A program made the translations under genes and the position numbers. From NCBI GenBank assembly GCA_021779535.1, contig JAJYAM010000005.1, positions 1-64,000 of the forward strand: 64,000 bases of DNA, read 5' to 3'. The first letter of the stretch is position 1; each line of letters opens with the position of its first letter. This DNA is from Pseudomonadota bacterium (GTDB taxonomy: Bacteria > Pseudomonadota > Gammaproteobacteria > Steroidobacterales > Steroidobacteraceae). Of this stretch, positions 53,177-62,174 are shown in pieces. The notes under the pieces were generated by a model. It was not told the origin of the DNA, ran no database searches, and was given only the letters and a program-made list of their open reading frames with translations.

Positions 53177-54715
53177 TCATCCGCCGGTACCGTTCGCGGC
53201 GACCGGGGATTCGCCGAGCTCGGCGATCGCGGCGGTCAGCGCGCCGGTGTCCACCGGCTTGCCCAGGAACCGGCAGGAGGGGATCGGCGCCTTGACGACC
53301 CGGAGCAGCGAGTCGAGATCGCCGCTCAGCAGGATCGCGGGCATCTCCCAGCCGAGCATTTCGCGCAAGCGGCGCAACAAATCGATCCCGGTCATTTCGG
53401 TGCCGAGCCGGTAATCGGCGAGCAGCAGGTCGCCCGCGCGCAGCTGCGGCGCGAGCGCGAGCGCTTCGCCGGGAGAGGCGGCGCACATCACCGAATAGCC
53501 CGCGACCGTCAAGTACAGCTCGGTCGCCGCCCGTACCGACGCATTGTCCTCGACCAGCACCAGGCGGCCGGGCGCGGCGAACCCGGCGATCGGCGCGGCG
53601 GCGGCGTTCGGGTGGTCCGAGCGCAGCGCCTGGCGCGGTATCCGCACCGCGACGCGCGTCCCCTCGCCGACGGTCGAACGCACGGTCACCGGATAGCCGA
53701 GGATCCGGGACACCTCTCGGACGATCGCGAGCCCGAGCCCGACGCCGAGGCGCGGTGCTCCCGCCCGATCGACCTGATAGTACTCGTCGAAGATGCGCTC
53801 GAGCTTGTCGGCCGGGATTCCGATCCCGGTGTCCTCGACGCCGATCTCGAGGTACTCCGGATCGAGCCGCGCCGTGACCCGGACGACGCCCCGCTCGGTG
53901 TATTTCAGCGCGTTGCCGATCAGGTTCTGCAACAACTGGGTGAACAGCAGCCGGTCCGTCGCCAGCATCGCACCCGGCTCGGCGACCTCGAGCCGCAGTC
54001 CCCTCGCGGTCGCGACGGAATCGAATTCGCGCCGCAGGTCGGCGAACACCGAGGCGAGCGGCACGTCGTCGAGCTGCGGCTGGATCGCGCCCGACTCGAG
54101 ACGGCTCACGTCGAGGAGTCCGTCGAGGAGCCGGGTCGCGGCCTCGATCGCGAGTTCCTCGCGTTGCAACAGATCCTCGATGTCCGGACAACCGGACGCG
54201 AGCCGGCGCATCGCGGCGTTCAGCAGCCGGATCGTTTGCATCGGTTGGCGCAGATCGTGGCTCGCGGTCGCGAGGAACCGGCTCTTCGCCGAGTTCGCGC
54301 GCTCGGCCTCCGCGCGTGCGACGACCAGCGCGTCGCGAATCGCCCGGCGTTCGGTCGCATCGCGGATCGCGGCCGCGACGTACTGCTCGCCTTGCCATTC
54401 GAACGGCGCCAGACGGATCCCCGCCGGGAACTCCGAGCCGTCCGCCCGGCGCGCATACAGATCGGCGACCCGGCTGCCCATCTCCCGGCTGTGGGGGGAT
54501 CGGTGGAACTCGGCGAGGAGGGTCGCGTGGCGCGCGCGGAACCGTTCCGGCAACAGCACGTCGAGCGGTTGCCCGATCAAGCCGTCGGGTGAATGGCCGA
54601 ACACCACGCGCACCGTCTCGTTCGCGAATCGGATCAGTCCGCGCGCATCCACGGCGACCAGCGCATCCGGGCTGAAATGCAACAGCTGTTGTGACAGCGC
54701 GGCTACGTCACTCAT
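53177..54715 (-). CDS. Cytoplasmic PAS-containing hybrid histidine kinase
   Basis: 512 residues: PAS domain (about 8-125; LLHFSPDALVAVDARGLIRF), H-box FLATASHDLRQPMQTI, N-box LQNLIGNALKYT, G1 DTGIGI, G2 GVGLGLAIV, then a receiver domain (about 390-505) with acceptor Asp in LLLADYRL and the conserved Lys in FLGKPVD. No membrane helix, so it senses an internal signal. Paralogue of the kinase at 37-39 kb. ATG 54715; weak ribosome binding site. Divergent from the sensor-less kinase/FixJ-like pair across 280 bases, with which it could form a phosphorelay. Confidence 0.87.
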   Translation of the reverse strand: MSDVAALSQQLLHFSPDALVAVDARGLIRFANETVRVVFGHSPDGLIGQPLDVLLPERFRARHATLLAEFHRSPHSREMGSRVADLYARRADGSEFPAGIRLAPFEWQGEQYVAAAIRDATERRAIRDALVVARAEAERANSAKSRFLATASHDLRQPMQTIRLLNAAMRRLASGCPDIEDLLQREELAIEAATRLLDGLLDVSRLESGAIQPQLDDVPLASVFADLRREFDSVATARGLRLEVAEPGAMLATDRLLFTQLLQNLIGNALKYTERGVVRVTARLDPEYLEIGVEDTGIGIPADKLERIFDEYYQVDRAGAPRLGVGLGLAIVREVSRILGYPVTVRSTVGEGTRVAVRIPRQALRSDHPNAAAAPIAGFAAPGRLVLVEDNASVRAATELYLTVAGYSVMCAASPGEALALAPQLRAGDLLLADYRLGTEMTGIDLLRRLREMLGWEMPAILLSGDLDSLLRVVKAPIPSCRFLGKPVDTGALTAAIAELGESPVAANGTGG

Positions 54716-54995
54716 GGGCTCATCGCGTCCGCTGCACGGCCGCCGGGCTTGGGCCCGGATTTCTGGGCCATGCGGGCAGTCTACCCGATCTGCCGCCCGC
54801 CCGGGGCTCCTAAGGGCGAGGCGCAGCCGGATGCGGGGAAGCCGCGACTGCGTCTTGCCGGGGTTTTCGGCACTCTGGGATCCGGTGGTTGGCTGAAAGT
54901 GAACGCTAGAATCGATCCGAGGGGTGCGGGCGCCGAAATGCCCGGACCTCCAGACTTGCATTGGTCGGCCGCATGGGCCGGCACAGGGTGGAGCG

Positions 54996-55748
54996 ATGAA
55001 CCATAAATCGGCCGCGGCGGAGCCGGGCGCGATCCTCAATCAGTTGATGGAGATCGCGAGGATCTCGGCGCTCGCCGAAATGGCGAGCGGGATCGCGCAT
55101 GAGCTCAATCAGCCGCTCGGGGCGATCGCGACCTTTGCGCAGGCCGGCGAGCGGATGCTGAACCGCCCCGACCCGCTGCTGGCGCCCGCGCTCGACGTGT
55201 TCCGGCAGATCAGCCAGGAAGCGCTCGGTGCCGGCGAAGGAATCCGGCGGATCCGCAGCCTCTTCGAGTACGAGCCGACCACGCGCGAGACCTGCCGGAT
55301 GCCGGACGTGATCGAGGAATTGCGGCCGGTGCTCGAGATGCTCGCGCTGCGCGCGCACGGCGCGCTCGAGATCACCGCGACCCAAGCCGGCCTGCCCGAA
55401 GTGCCGATCGACCGCCTGAAGGTTCAGCACGTGCTGTTCGCGCTGGTTCAGAACGCGTTCGATGCGTCGGTCGAACGGGCCGCCGAGGCGCAGCCGCGGG
55501 TGCGGATCGCGGTGAGCGGCGACCGCTACGCGGTCGAGACCAGCGTGTTCGACAGCGGCGCCGGCATCACCCCGCAGATCCGGGAACAGCTGTTCCGCCC
55601 GTTCTTCACGACCAAGGCGCGCGGCACGGGCCTCGGTCTCGCGTCGAGCCGCGCGATCATCGAGGCGCACGAAGGTACGATAGGATTCGAGCTGCAGCCG
55701 CAGAGCGGGAGCCGGTTCTGGTTCCGCCTGCCGGCCGCGGCCAACTGA
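54996..55748 (+). CDS. FixL/NtrB-like histidine kinase without a sensor domain
   Basis: 250 residues made only of the catalytic core: H-box SGIAHELNQPLGAI (H35), N-box FALVQNAFDAS, G1 VFDSGAGI, and the FFTTKARGTGLGLASSRAII block. Only ~28 residues precede the H-box, so there is no PAS, GAF or membrane sensor. It must be activated by a partner protein. ATG 54996 has GGTGGAG upstream. Twelve bases before the FixJ-like regulator, clearly one operon. A closely similar but decayed copy lies at 61.4 kb. The 280-base leader region contains a CCGGGC-TTG-GGCCCGG hairpin and a TTGGCT...TAGAAT pair with too short a spacer to call a promoter. Confidence 0.87.
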   Translation: MNHKSAAAEPGAILNQLMEIARISALAEMASGIAHELNQPLGAIATFAQAGERMLNRPDPLLAPALDVFRQISQEALGAGEGIRRIRSLFEYEPTTRETCRMPDVIEELRPVLEMLALRAHGALEITATQAGLPEVPIDRLKVQHVLFALVQNAFDASVERAAEAQPRVRIAVSGDRYAVETSVFDSGAGITPQIREQLFRPFFTTKARGTGLGLASSRAIIEAHEGTIGFELQPQSGSRFWFRLPAAAN

Positions 55749-55760
55749 CAAGGAGTCGGG

Positions 55761-56390
55761 ATGACGAAACCCAGCGAGCCGCACAACGCGAAGGGCACGA
55801 TCTACGTGGTCGACGACGACGACGGCATGCGGCGCGCGCTGACGCTGCTGCTCGGCACGGTCGGCTTCGACACGCGCGCCTACGCCCGCCCGAGCGAGTT
55901 CCTCGCGAACCTGAAACCCGATGAACCCGGCTGTCTCGTGCTCGACATCCGCATGCCCGAGATGAGCGGTTTGGAGCTGCAGCAGCAGCTGAACCAGACC
56001 GGCTGCATGCTGCCGGTGATCTTCATCACCGGCCACGGGGACGTGCCGATGGCGGTGCAGGCGATGAAGGCCGGCGCGTTCGAGTTCATCCAGAAGCCGT
56101 TCCGCGAACAGGACCTGCTCGACAAGGTCAACCACGCGTTGCGCCACGACGCGGAGAACCGGCAGGACCTCGCGCGCCGCGCGGAGGTGCTCAAGCGCCT
56201 GGAGACCCTGACGCCGCGGGAGCGTCAGGTCATGGATCTGGTGGTCGAGGGCGGCGCGAACAAGGTGATCGCGATCGACCTCGGATTGAGCGAGCGAACG
56301 GTCGAGATCCACCGCGCGAAGGTCATGGAGAAGATGGGCGCGCGTTCGGTCGCGCACCTGGTCAAGCTCCACATGATGATCGCCGAGTGA
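55761..56390 (+). CDS. FixJ/NarL-type response regulator
   Basis: 209 residues: receiver domain (1-~125; VVDDDDGMRRAL, acceptor Asp in VLDIRMPEMSG, ITGHGDVPMAVQAMKAGA, Lys in FIQKPF) and LuxR-type HTH (LTPRERQVMDLVVEGGANKV, then LSERTVEIHRAKVMEKMG). This is the FixJ subfamily pattern. Ribosome binding site AAGGAG six bases before ATG 55761. Cognate of the upstream sensor-less kinase. Family members control micro-oxic or dicarboxylate genes; the hemN gene and CcoQ-like microprotein just downstream make oxygen response plausible, but no FixK/FNR-type box was seen. Confidence 0.9.
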   Translation: MTKPSEPHNAKGTIYVVDDDDGMRRALTLLLGTVGFDTRAYARPSEFLANLKPDEPGCLVLDIRMPEMSGLELQQQLNQTGCMLPVIFITGHGDVPMAVQAMKAGAFEFIQKPFREQDLLDKVNHALRHDAENRQDLARRAEVLKRLETLTPRERQVMDLVVEGGANKVIAIDLGLSERTVEIHRAKVMEKMGARSVAHLVKLHMMIAE

Positions 56391-56435
56391 TCCCGGCGCC
56401 CGCGCGGTCCCCGGCGGGCCGCGCGCACCGGCGCC

Positions 56436-56525
56436 TCAGCGCGCCTTGCCGGCCCGGCTCGTGGCGTAGACGACGAAACCCACCATCAGCGCGAGCGTGA
56501 TCGCTCCCCGTACCATCTCGATCAT
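56436..56525 (-). CDS. 29-residue single-helix membrane microprotein (CcoQ-like)
   Basis: Tiny gene: MIEMVRGAITLALMVGFVVY followed by ATSRAGKAR. One membrane helix with a basic tail gives an N-out/C-in orientation. The V-R-G-x-x-T-x-x-L-M-x-x-F pattern resembles CcoQ, a small subunit of cbb3 oxidases, but is shorter (29 versus ~50 residues). The start is well supported: GGAGGAA eight bases upstream of ATG 56525. No ccoN/O/P genes are in the window; hemN, which often accompanies cco genes, starts 175 bases away on the other strand. Identification is tentative. Confidence 0.5.
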   Translation of the reverse strand: MIEMVRGAITLALMVGFVVYATSRAGKAR

Positions 56526-56699
56526 GTCCGACGTTCCTCCGCGGGATACCCGGCGACCCCGCGAATCGTAGACGACCCGGCCGCCCCGGGCCCATACGGG
56601 GCGCACCGGAGTCCGGTACGTGGTCTCCCGCAGACGCGCCGGACCGGCGGCCGTACAATACCCGGGTATCCGCGGGGTTCCTCTCGGGAGGCGGCCGGA

Positions 56700-58091
56700 A
56701 TGACGACCGACGTGCTGTTCGACGACGACTTGATGCGACGTTACGATCGCGAGGGCCCCCGTTACACCTCGTATCCGACCGCGGTCCAATTTCACGACCG
56801 TATCGGGCTGCCCGCCTATCGCGAGGCCGCCGAGACCAGCCCGGGCGCGCTCGCGAAGGCGCCGCTGTCCCTGTACGTGCACATTCCCTTCTGTCAAAGC
56901 CCTTGTTTCTATTGCGGCTGCAACAAGATCGTGACCCGCCAGATGGACCAGGCGGACGCCTACCTCGAACGGCTCGCGCGCGAGATCGAGCTCCGCAGCG
57001 GCTATTTCGACCGGACGCGCGAAGTCGAGCAGTTGCACTTCGGCGGGGGCACGCCGACGTTCCTGGACCAGGATCGGCTCGCGTCGGTGCTGGACGCGAT
57101 CGACCGCCACTTTCGTTTGACGCGGTCGCCGACCCGCGACTACTCGATCGAGATCGATCCACGCACGGTCGACCCGCGGCGTCTCGAAGCCCTGGTCGAT
57201 CTCGGCTTCAACCGCATGAGTCTCGGCGTCCAGGACTACGACCCCGAGGTGCAGCGCGCGATCAACCGTTTCCAGCCGATCGACGTCGTCACGCGGCTGG
57301 TCGACACCGCGCGCGGGCTCGGGCTGCAGTCGCTGAACTTCGACCTGATCTACGGCCTGCCGAAACAGACTCCGCGGACCTTCGCGGCGACCCTCGCCGC
57401 GGTCGTCGCGCAGCGGCCCGACCGGCTCGCGGTGTACGGCTACGCGCACATGCCGACGACCTTCAAGGCGCAACGCAGGATCGTCGTGGAGGACCTGCCC
57501 GGACCGCCGATGCGGCTCGAGCTGCTGAAGCTCGCGATCGACACGCTGACCGCCGCCGGATACCGGTACATCGGCATGGATCATTTCGCGTTGCCCGAGG
57601 ACTCGCTCGCGCGCGCGCACGCGAACGGCACGATGCATCGCACCTTCCAGGGGTACACCACGCACGCGAGTCGTGATCTCGTGAGCCTCGGGGTCAGCGC
57701 GATCGGCCAGGTCGGCCGGCTGTACGTGCAGAACCACAAGACGATGTCGCAGTACTCGGCGATGCTCGACGAAGGACGCCTGCCGTTGCAGCGCGGCGTC
57801 TCGATGACCGACGACGACGTCCTGAGACGCGACGTGATCCATCGGATCATGTGCGACAACGCGATCGAGGTCGACGCGGTCGAGCGGCGCTTCGGGATCG
57901 ACTTCGCCGCCTATTTCGCCGACGAGCTCGATCGGCTCGAAACCCTGGTGCGCGACGGCCTGGTCGAGCGCGCCGGCCGCCGGATCACGCTGACCTCGCG
58001 CGGCCGCCTGCTGATGCGCAACGTCGCGATGGTGTTCGACGCGTACAAGAACGCCGGCGCGGGCGCGCCGCGCCTGTCGCGGGTGATCTGA
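56700..58091 (+). CDS. hemN: Oxygen-independent coproporphyrinogen III oxidase
   Basis: 463-residue radical SAM enzyme of anaerobic heme synthesis, decarboxylating coproporphyrinogen III to protoporphyrinogen IX. The radical SAM cluster is CQSPCFYCGC (C65, C69, C72, plus C74), HFGGGTPTFL and the N-terminal trip-wire segment YTSYPTA identify true HemN rather than HemW; the C-terminal HemN domain is present. ATG 56700 has GGGAGG eight bases upstream; TACAAT (56654-56659) may be the -10. No FNR-type site seen. Fits micro-oxic growth with the FixJ-like system upstream. Confidence 0.94.
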   Translation: MTTDVLFDDDLMRRYDREGPRYTSYPTAVQFHDRIGLPAYREAAETSPGALAKAPLSLYVHIPFCQSPCFYCGCNKIVTRQMDQADAYLERLAREIELRSGYFDRTREVEQLHFGGGTPTFLDQDRLASVLDAIDRHFRLTRSPTRDYSIEIDPRTVDPRRLEALVDLGFNRMSLGVQDYDPEVQRAINRFQPIDVVTRLVDTARGLGLQSLNFDLIYGLPKQTPRTFAATLAAVVAQRPDRLAVYGYAHMPTTFKAQRRIVVEDLPGPPMRLELLKLAIDTLTAAGYRYIGMDHFALPEDSLARAHANGTMHRTFQGYTTHASRDLVSLGVSAIGQVGRLYVQNHKTMSQYSAMLDEGRLPLQRGVSMTDDDVLRRDVIHRIMCDNAIEVDAVERRFGIDFAAYFADELDRLETLVRDGLVERAGRRITLTSRGRLLMRNVAMVFDAYKNAGAGAPRLSRVI

Positions 58092-58112
58092 GGGCCGGCG
58101 CTTCGCGCGGGC

Positions 58113-59612
58113 TCAGTCGACCCAGCCGAGCGATCGATCCACGGCCTTCTTCCAGCCCGCGGTCAGGGCCGCCCGGCGCACGCCGGTCATCGCCGGCGCG
58201 AACCGCCTCTCGACCGTGAGTTCCGCCGCGAGATCCGCGCCGCTGCGCCAGTAGCCGACCGCGAGCCCCGCGGCGAACGCGGCCCCGAGCGCGGTCGTCT
58301 CGACGGTCTTCGGCCGCAGCACGTCGATGCCGAGGATGTCCGCCTGGAACTGCATCAGCGTTTCGTTCACCGCCATGCCGCCGTCGACCTTGAGCTCGGC
58401 GATCGCGGTGCCCGCGTCGCTGCGCATCGCCTCGAGCACGTCGCGCGTCTGGTACGCGGTCGCCTCGAGCGCCGCGCGCGCAAGGTGCCCGCGGTTCGCA
58501 TAACGGGTCAGCCCGGCGATCACGCCGCGGGCGTCCGGCCGCCAATACGGGGCGTACAGCCCGGAGAATGCCGGCACGAAATACACGCCGCCGTTGTCCT
58601 CGACCTCGCGCGCGAGCGCCTCGACGTCGGCGCTGCGCTCGATCAGCCCGAGGTTGTCGCGCAGCCATTGCACGAGCGCGCCCGCGATCGCGACCGAGCC
58701 CTCGAGCGCGTAATGCGGCGCATCCCGGCCGAACCGGTAGGCGACCGTGGTGATCAGGCCGGCGCGCGAACGCACCGGCTGCGTGCCGGTGTTCGTCAAC
58801 AGGAAGCAACCGGTCCCGTAGGTGTTCTTGGTCGCACCGGGCTCGAAACAGGCCTGCCCGACCAGCGCGGCCTGCTGGTCCCCGAGGATCCCGGCGAGCG
58901 GAACCCCGGCGAGCGGCCCGCCGCTCACCACCCCGTACGACTCGCTGGAGGAGACGATCCGCGGCAGCGCCGCGCGCGGCACGCCGAACGTGCGCAGCAA
59001 CTCCTCGTCCCAGTCCAGGGTCGCGAGGTTCATCAACTGCGTACGGCTCGCGTTGGTGACGTCGCTCACGTGCACGCCGCCGCGCGGCCCGCCCGTCAAG
59101 TGCCACGCCAGCCAGGCGTCGATGGTGCCGACCAGGGCGTCGCCGGCCTGCGCCGCGGCGCGCGCGCCGTCGACTTCGGCGAACAGCCACTCGAGCTTCG
59201 GCGCGCTGAAATAGCTCGCGAGCGGCAGGCCGGTCTTCTCGCGGAACCGGTCGTGGCCGCCGTCGGCCGCATGGCGCGCGACCAGGGCGTCGGCGCGCGT
59301 GTCCTGCCAGACGAGCGCGTTGTGCAGCGGCCGGCCGCTGTGGCGGTCCCAGACGAGCACCGTCTCGCGTTGGTTCGTGATCCCGACCGCGCCGAGATCC
59401 GCCGCGCGCAGTCCCGCGCGCGACAACGCCTCGGCCGCGACCTGCCGGGTGTTGTCGAGGATCTCGACCGGATCGTGCTCCACCCAGCCCGGCCGCGGAA
59501 AGATCTGCGCATGCTCGCGCTGCGCCGAGGCCACGGGGTTGCCGCCGCGATCGAACACGATGAACCGGGTGCTCGTGGTCCCCTGGTCGATCGACGCGAC
59601 GTACTGAGGCAT
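58113..59612 (-). CDS. glpK: Glycerol kinase
   Basis: 499-residue FGGY kinase making sn-glycerol 3-phosphate. [14 protein letters not shown] at the N terminus, the glycerol-binding WQDTR block, [14 protein letters not shown] and [19 protein letters not shown] near the C terminus are all intact. ATG 59612 ([11 protein letters not shown]). No glpF, glpD or glpR next to it. Divergent from the next gene across 175 bases, and convergent with hemN with 21 bases between stops. Confidence 0.94.
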   Translation of the reverse strand: MPQYVASIDQGTTSTRFIVFDRGGNPVASAQREHAQIFPRPGWVEHDPVEILDNTRQVAAEALSRAGLRAADLGAVGITNQRETVLVWDRHSGRPLHNALVWQDTRADALVARHAADGGHDRFREKTGLPLASYFSAPKLEWLFAEVDGARAAAQAGDALVGTIDAWLAWHLTGGPRGGVHVSDVTNASRTQLMNLATLDWDEELLRTFGVPRAALPRIVSSSESYGVVSGGPLAGVPLAGILGDQQAALVGQACFEPGATKNTYGTGCFLLTNTGTQPVRSRAGLITTVAYRFGRDAPHYALEGSVAIAGALVQWLRDNLGLIERSADVEALAREVEDNGGVYFVPAFSGLYAPYWRPDARGVIAGLTRYANRGHLARAALEATAYQTRDVLEAMRSDAGTAIAELKVDGGMAVNETLMQFQADILGIDVLRPKTVETTALGAAFAAGLAVGYWRSGADLAAELTVERRFAPAMTGVRRAALTAGWKKAVDRSLGWVD

Positions 59613-59787
59613 GGGAGCGGGTTCCTCGTCGAGGCCGGTCCGGCGGCGCCCCGATGATCGCACACGCGGCGAGCCCCCGGGATATCCCCGTAGCGATCCG
59701 CGCCTGCTCCCGATGGCCGCCGACCGCGCGCCGGCTTAAGGTGCGGGCACGGGCTCGGGGACGATCACTCGCGGAGGACCGACGGCG

Positions 59788-61353
59788 ATGCGGGCGAACA
59801 GCGGCACCGATACCGCCGGCGAACCGCCGCCCTCGTGGCGGGTCGCGCAATTGCTCGATCCGGCCGCGTACGCGCATCCGGTCGCGGCACCGCGGGTGAT
59901 CGAGACCCACATCTCGCTGGTCGTGCTGACCGGTGAGTTCGCGTACAAGATCAAGAAACCGGTGCGGCTCGAGTTCCTCGACGCGAGCACGCTCGAGCGA
60001 CGGCATTTCCTCTGCGAGGAGGAGCGGCGCTTGAACGCCCGCCTCGCTCCCGAACTCTACCTGGAGGTCGTGCCGATCGTGCGCGCGGCGCAGGGGCTGC
60101 GTGTCGGCGGCACCGGCATCGCGGTCGAGTACGCGGTGAAGATGCGCCAGTTCGACGGAACCCAGGAGCTCGGTGCATTGCTCGAGCGTGACGCGGTCGA
60201 CGCCGCCGAGATCGCCGGCCTCGGCCGCCGCGTCGCACGCTTTCATGCGAACGCGCCGGTCGATCTCGGCCGTCCGGACGGGTTGAACACCGAGAGGATG
60301 CGGGCCGCGGTCCTCGGCAATCTCGCGACGCTCCTCGCCCACGTCGGCGAGGCGGGAACCGCGCCCGAGCTCGGCCGGCTGATCGACTGGACGCACGACC
60401 GGCTCGAACGCGATGCGCAGCGCTTCCAGGACCGCGAGGCGGCCGGGTTCGTGCGCGAGTGCCACGGCGACCTGCACGCGCGCAACATCGTGCGTTGGGC
60501 GGGCGGCCTGGTTCCGTTCGACTGCCTGGAATTCGACCCGGCGCTGCGCTGGATCGACGTGATGAGCGACGCCGCGTTCCTGGTGATGGACCTCGTCGGA
60601 CGCTCGCGTGGCGACCTCGCGGCGGTTTTCCTCGACGCCTACCTCGGCGAGTCCGGCGACTACGCCGGCGTCGCATCGCTGCCGTTCTACGCGGTGTATC
60701 GCGCGCTGGTCCGCGCGATGGTCGATACGCTCGCCGCCGAGACCCAGGCCGGCGGACGCCGGTCGTTCACCGACCGCGCGCGCGCGCGGATCCGAACCGC
60801 CGCCGGCTTCGCCACGCCGCGGCCGGCGGTGCTCGTCGCGATGCACGGACCGTCGGGATCCGGGAAGTCCTGGCTGAGCGAACGGCTCGTCGCGACGCTC
60901 GGCGCGGTTCGAATCCGCTCCGACGTCGAACGCAAGCGGCTCGCCGGCGGATCGTCCGCCGCCCACGATCCGCGCGCGGACGCGCTCACCTACGAACGGC
61001 TGATCGCGTGCGCCGGCGCCTGCCTGGCGGGCGGGGTGCCGGCGATCGTCGATGCGGCCAGCTTGCGCCGTGTCGATCGGGACCGCTACCGCGCGCTCGC
61101 CGCCGCGGCCCGGGTGCCGTTGGTCATCCTGTCCTGCCGGGCCGACCGGCCGGTGTTGATGGAGCGGATCGCCGCCCGCCGGCGCCGCGGCACCGATCCG
61201 TCGGACGCGGATCTCGACGTGCTGGGCGCGCAGCTCGCGACGCTGGAGCCGTTCGGCGACGACGAGCGCGCCGGCGTGGTCGAAGTCGCGACCACGGATC
61301 CCGGCGCCCTCGAGCGCTCGGCGGAGGCGATCGCCCGGATCCGCTCTAGGTAG
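59788..61353 (+). CDS. Fusion of APH-like kinase and P-loop ATPase (COG2187-COG0645)
   Basis: 521 residues. The N-terminal ~340 have an aminoglycoside-phosphotransferase-like fold (CHGDLHARNIV catalytic loop; FDCLEFDPALRWIDVMSDAA metal site). The C-terminal ~170 are a zeta-toxin/gluconate-kinase-like P-loop domain (Walker A GPSGSGKSWLS, then RIRSDVERKRLAG). This two-domain protein is widespread in proteobacteria, often near universal-stress and low-oxygen genes, with no known substrate. ATG 59788 has GGAGGA nine bases upstream. Followed by the decayed kinase gene (45 bases). Confidence 0.87.
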   Translation: MRANSGTDTAGEPPPSWRVAQLLDPAAYAHPVAAPRVIETHISLVVLTGEFAYKIKKPVRLEFLDASTLERRHFLCEEERRLNARLAPELYLEVVPIVRAAQGLRVGGTGIAVEYAVKMRQFDGTQELGALLERDAVDAAEIAGLGRRVARFHANAPVDLGRPDGLNTERMRAAVLGNLATLLAHVGEAGTAPELGRLIDWTHDRLERDAQRFQDREAAGFVRECHGDLHARNIVRWAGGLVPFDCLEFDPALRWIDVMSDAAFLVMDLVGRSRGDLAAVFLDAYLGESGDYAGVASLPFYAVYRALVRAMVDTLAAETQAGGRRSFTDRARARIRTAAGFATPRPAVLVAMHGPSGSGKSWLSERLVATLGAVRIRSDVERKRLAGGSSAAHDPRADALTYERLIACAGACLAGGVPAIVDAASLRRVDRDRYRALAAAARVPLVILSCRADRPVLMERIAARRRRGTDPSDADLDVLGAQLATLEPFGDDERAGVVEVATTDPGALERSAEAIARIRSR

Positions 61354-61398
61354 AATCCACTGCTGCGGGACGCCGGGCGCCGCGCGACGATTTCAACC

Positions 61399-62151
61399 AT
61401 GAAACGAGAGCGCGCCGCACGGGATCTGGCCGCCGCCGGAACGGCGCGCGCGGGTCACCCGGTCGCGGAAGTCGCGCGCAGCGTGGAGCTCGAGGAACTC
61501 GCGGCGTGGCTCGCGCACCACGTGAACCAGCCGCTCGGCGCGGTGGCCGCGTTCGCGCAGGCCGGCTGCCGGATGCTCTCCGGTGCGAGCCCGCCGGTCG
61601 AGCAGGCGGCCGCGATATTTCGCGAGATCGCCCGCCTCGCGCTCGAGGCGGGCGCGGACGTCGGCCGGATTCGCGCCCGCTACACGGCCGAGGTCGTGCC
61701 GGCGAGGCGCCACCGGATCGAGGAGTTGATCGAGGCGATCGACACGCCATTGCGCGGGATCGCGGCCGGATACCACGGGCGCCTCGAGATCGACGTCGGA
61801 CCCGGCCTCCCCGAGATTCGCGTCGACGCACCCCGCATTCAATACGTGGTGATGAGCCTGGTGCGCAGCGGCTTCGCGGCCGCCGATCCTCGCGGCGGCA
61901 CGCCGCACGTGCGCGTGGAATCCCGCGCGGAGGCCGGCGGCGTGCTCACGAGCGTGATCGACGACGGCACGCATCCCCCGGTGGCGGATCAAGACGCGTT
62001 CGAGCCGTCGCTCGCGGCCCCGGCGCCCGCGTTCGGCCTGAGCCTCGCGGCGAGCCGCTCGATCATCGAGGCGCATCGCGGGACGATCGGCTTCGAGAAG
62101 CTGCGCGCGGGCGGCCGGACCTGGTTCCGGTTGCCGGCCGCGGACGCGTAG
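61399..62151 (+). CDS. Decayed paralogue of the sensor-less histidine kinase (pseudokinase)
   Basis: 250 residues, the same length and layout as the kinase at 54996-55748, and clearly related (HVNQPLGAVAAFAQAG, SIIEAHRGTIGFE). Catalytic features are lost in place: the H-box His is kept (H40) but the next Glu is His; the N-box reads RSGFAAAD with no Asn; the G1 box DSGAGI reads DDGTHP; the G2 glycines GTGLGL read AFGLSL. It cannot bind ATP normally. The reading frame is intact and uses normal codons, so it is more likely a selected non-catalytic adaptor than a fresh pseudogene. Confidence 0.8.
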   Translation: MKRERAARDLAAAGTARAGHPVAEVARSVELEELAAWLAHHVNQPLGAVAAFAQAGCRMLSGASPPVEQAAAIFREIARLALEAGADVGRIRARYTAEVVPARRHRIEELIEAIDTPLRGIAAGYHGRLEIDVGPGLPEIRVDAPRIQYVVMSLVRSGFAAADPRGGTPHVRVESRAEAGGVLTSVIDDGTHPPVADQDAFEPSLAAPAPAFGLSLAASRSIIEAHRGTIGFEKLRAGGRTWFRLPAADA

Positions 62152-62174
62152 CGGCCCGGCGGCGCCCGGCGGGA

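Noticed and set aside
56391-56440. G+C-rich hairpin between the FixJ-like gene and the microprotein gene
   Set aside because: Pairing is imperfect, with bulges, and no U-run follows; too weak to list as a terminator.
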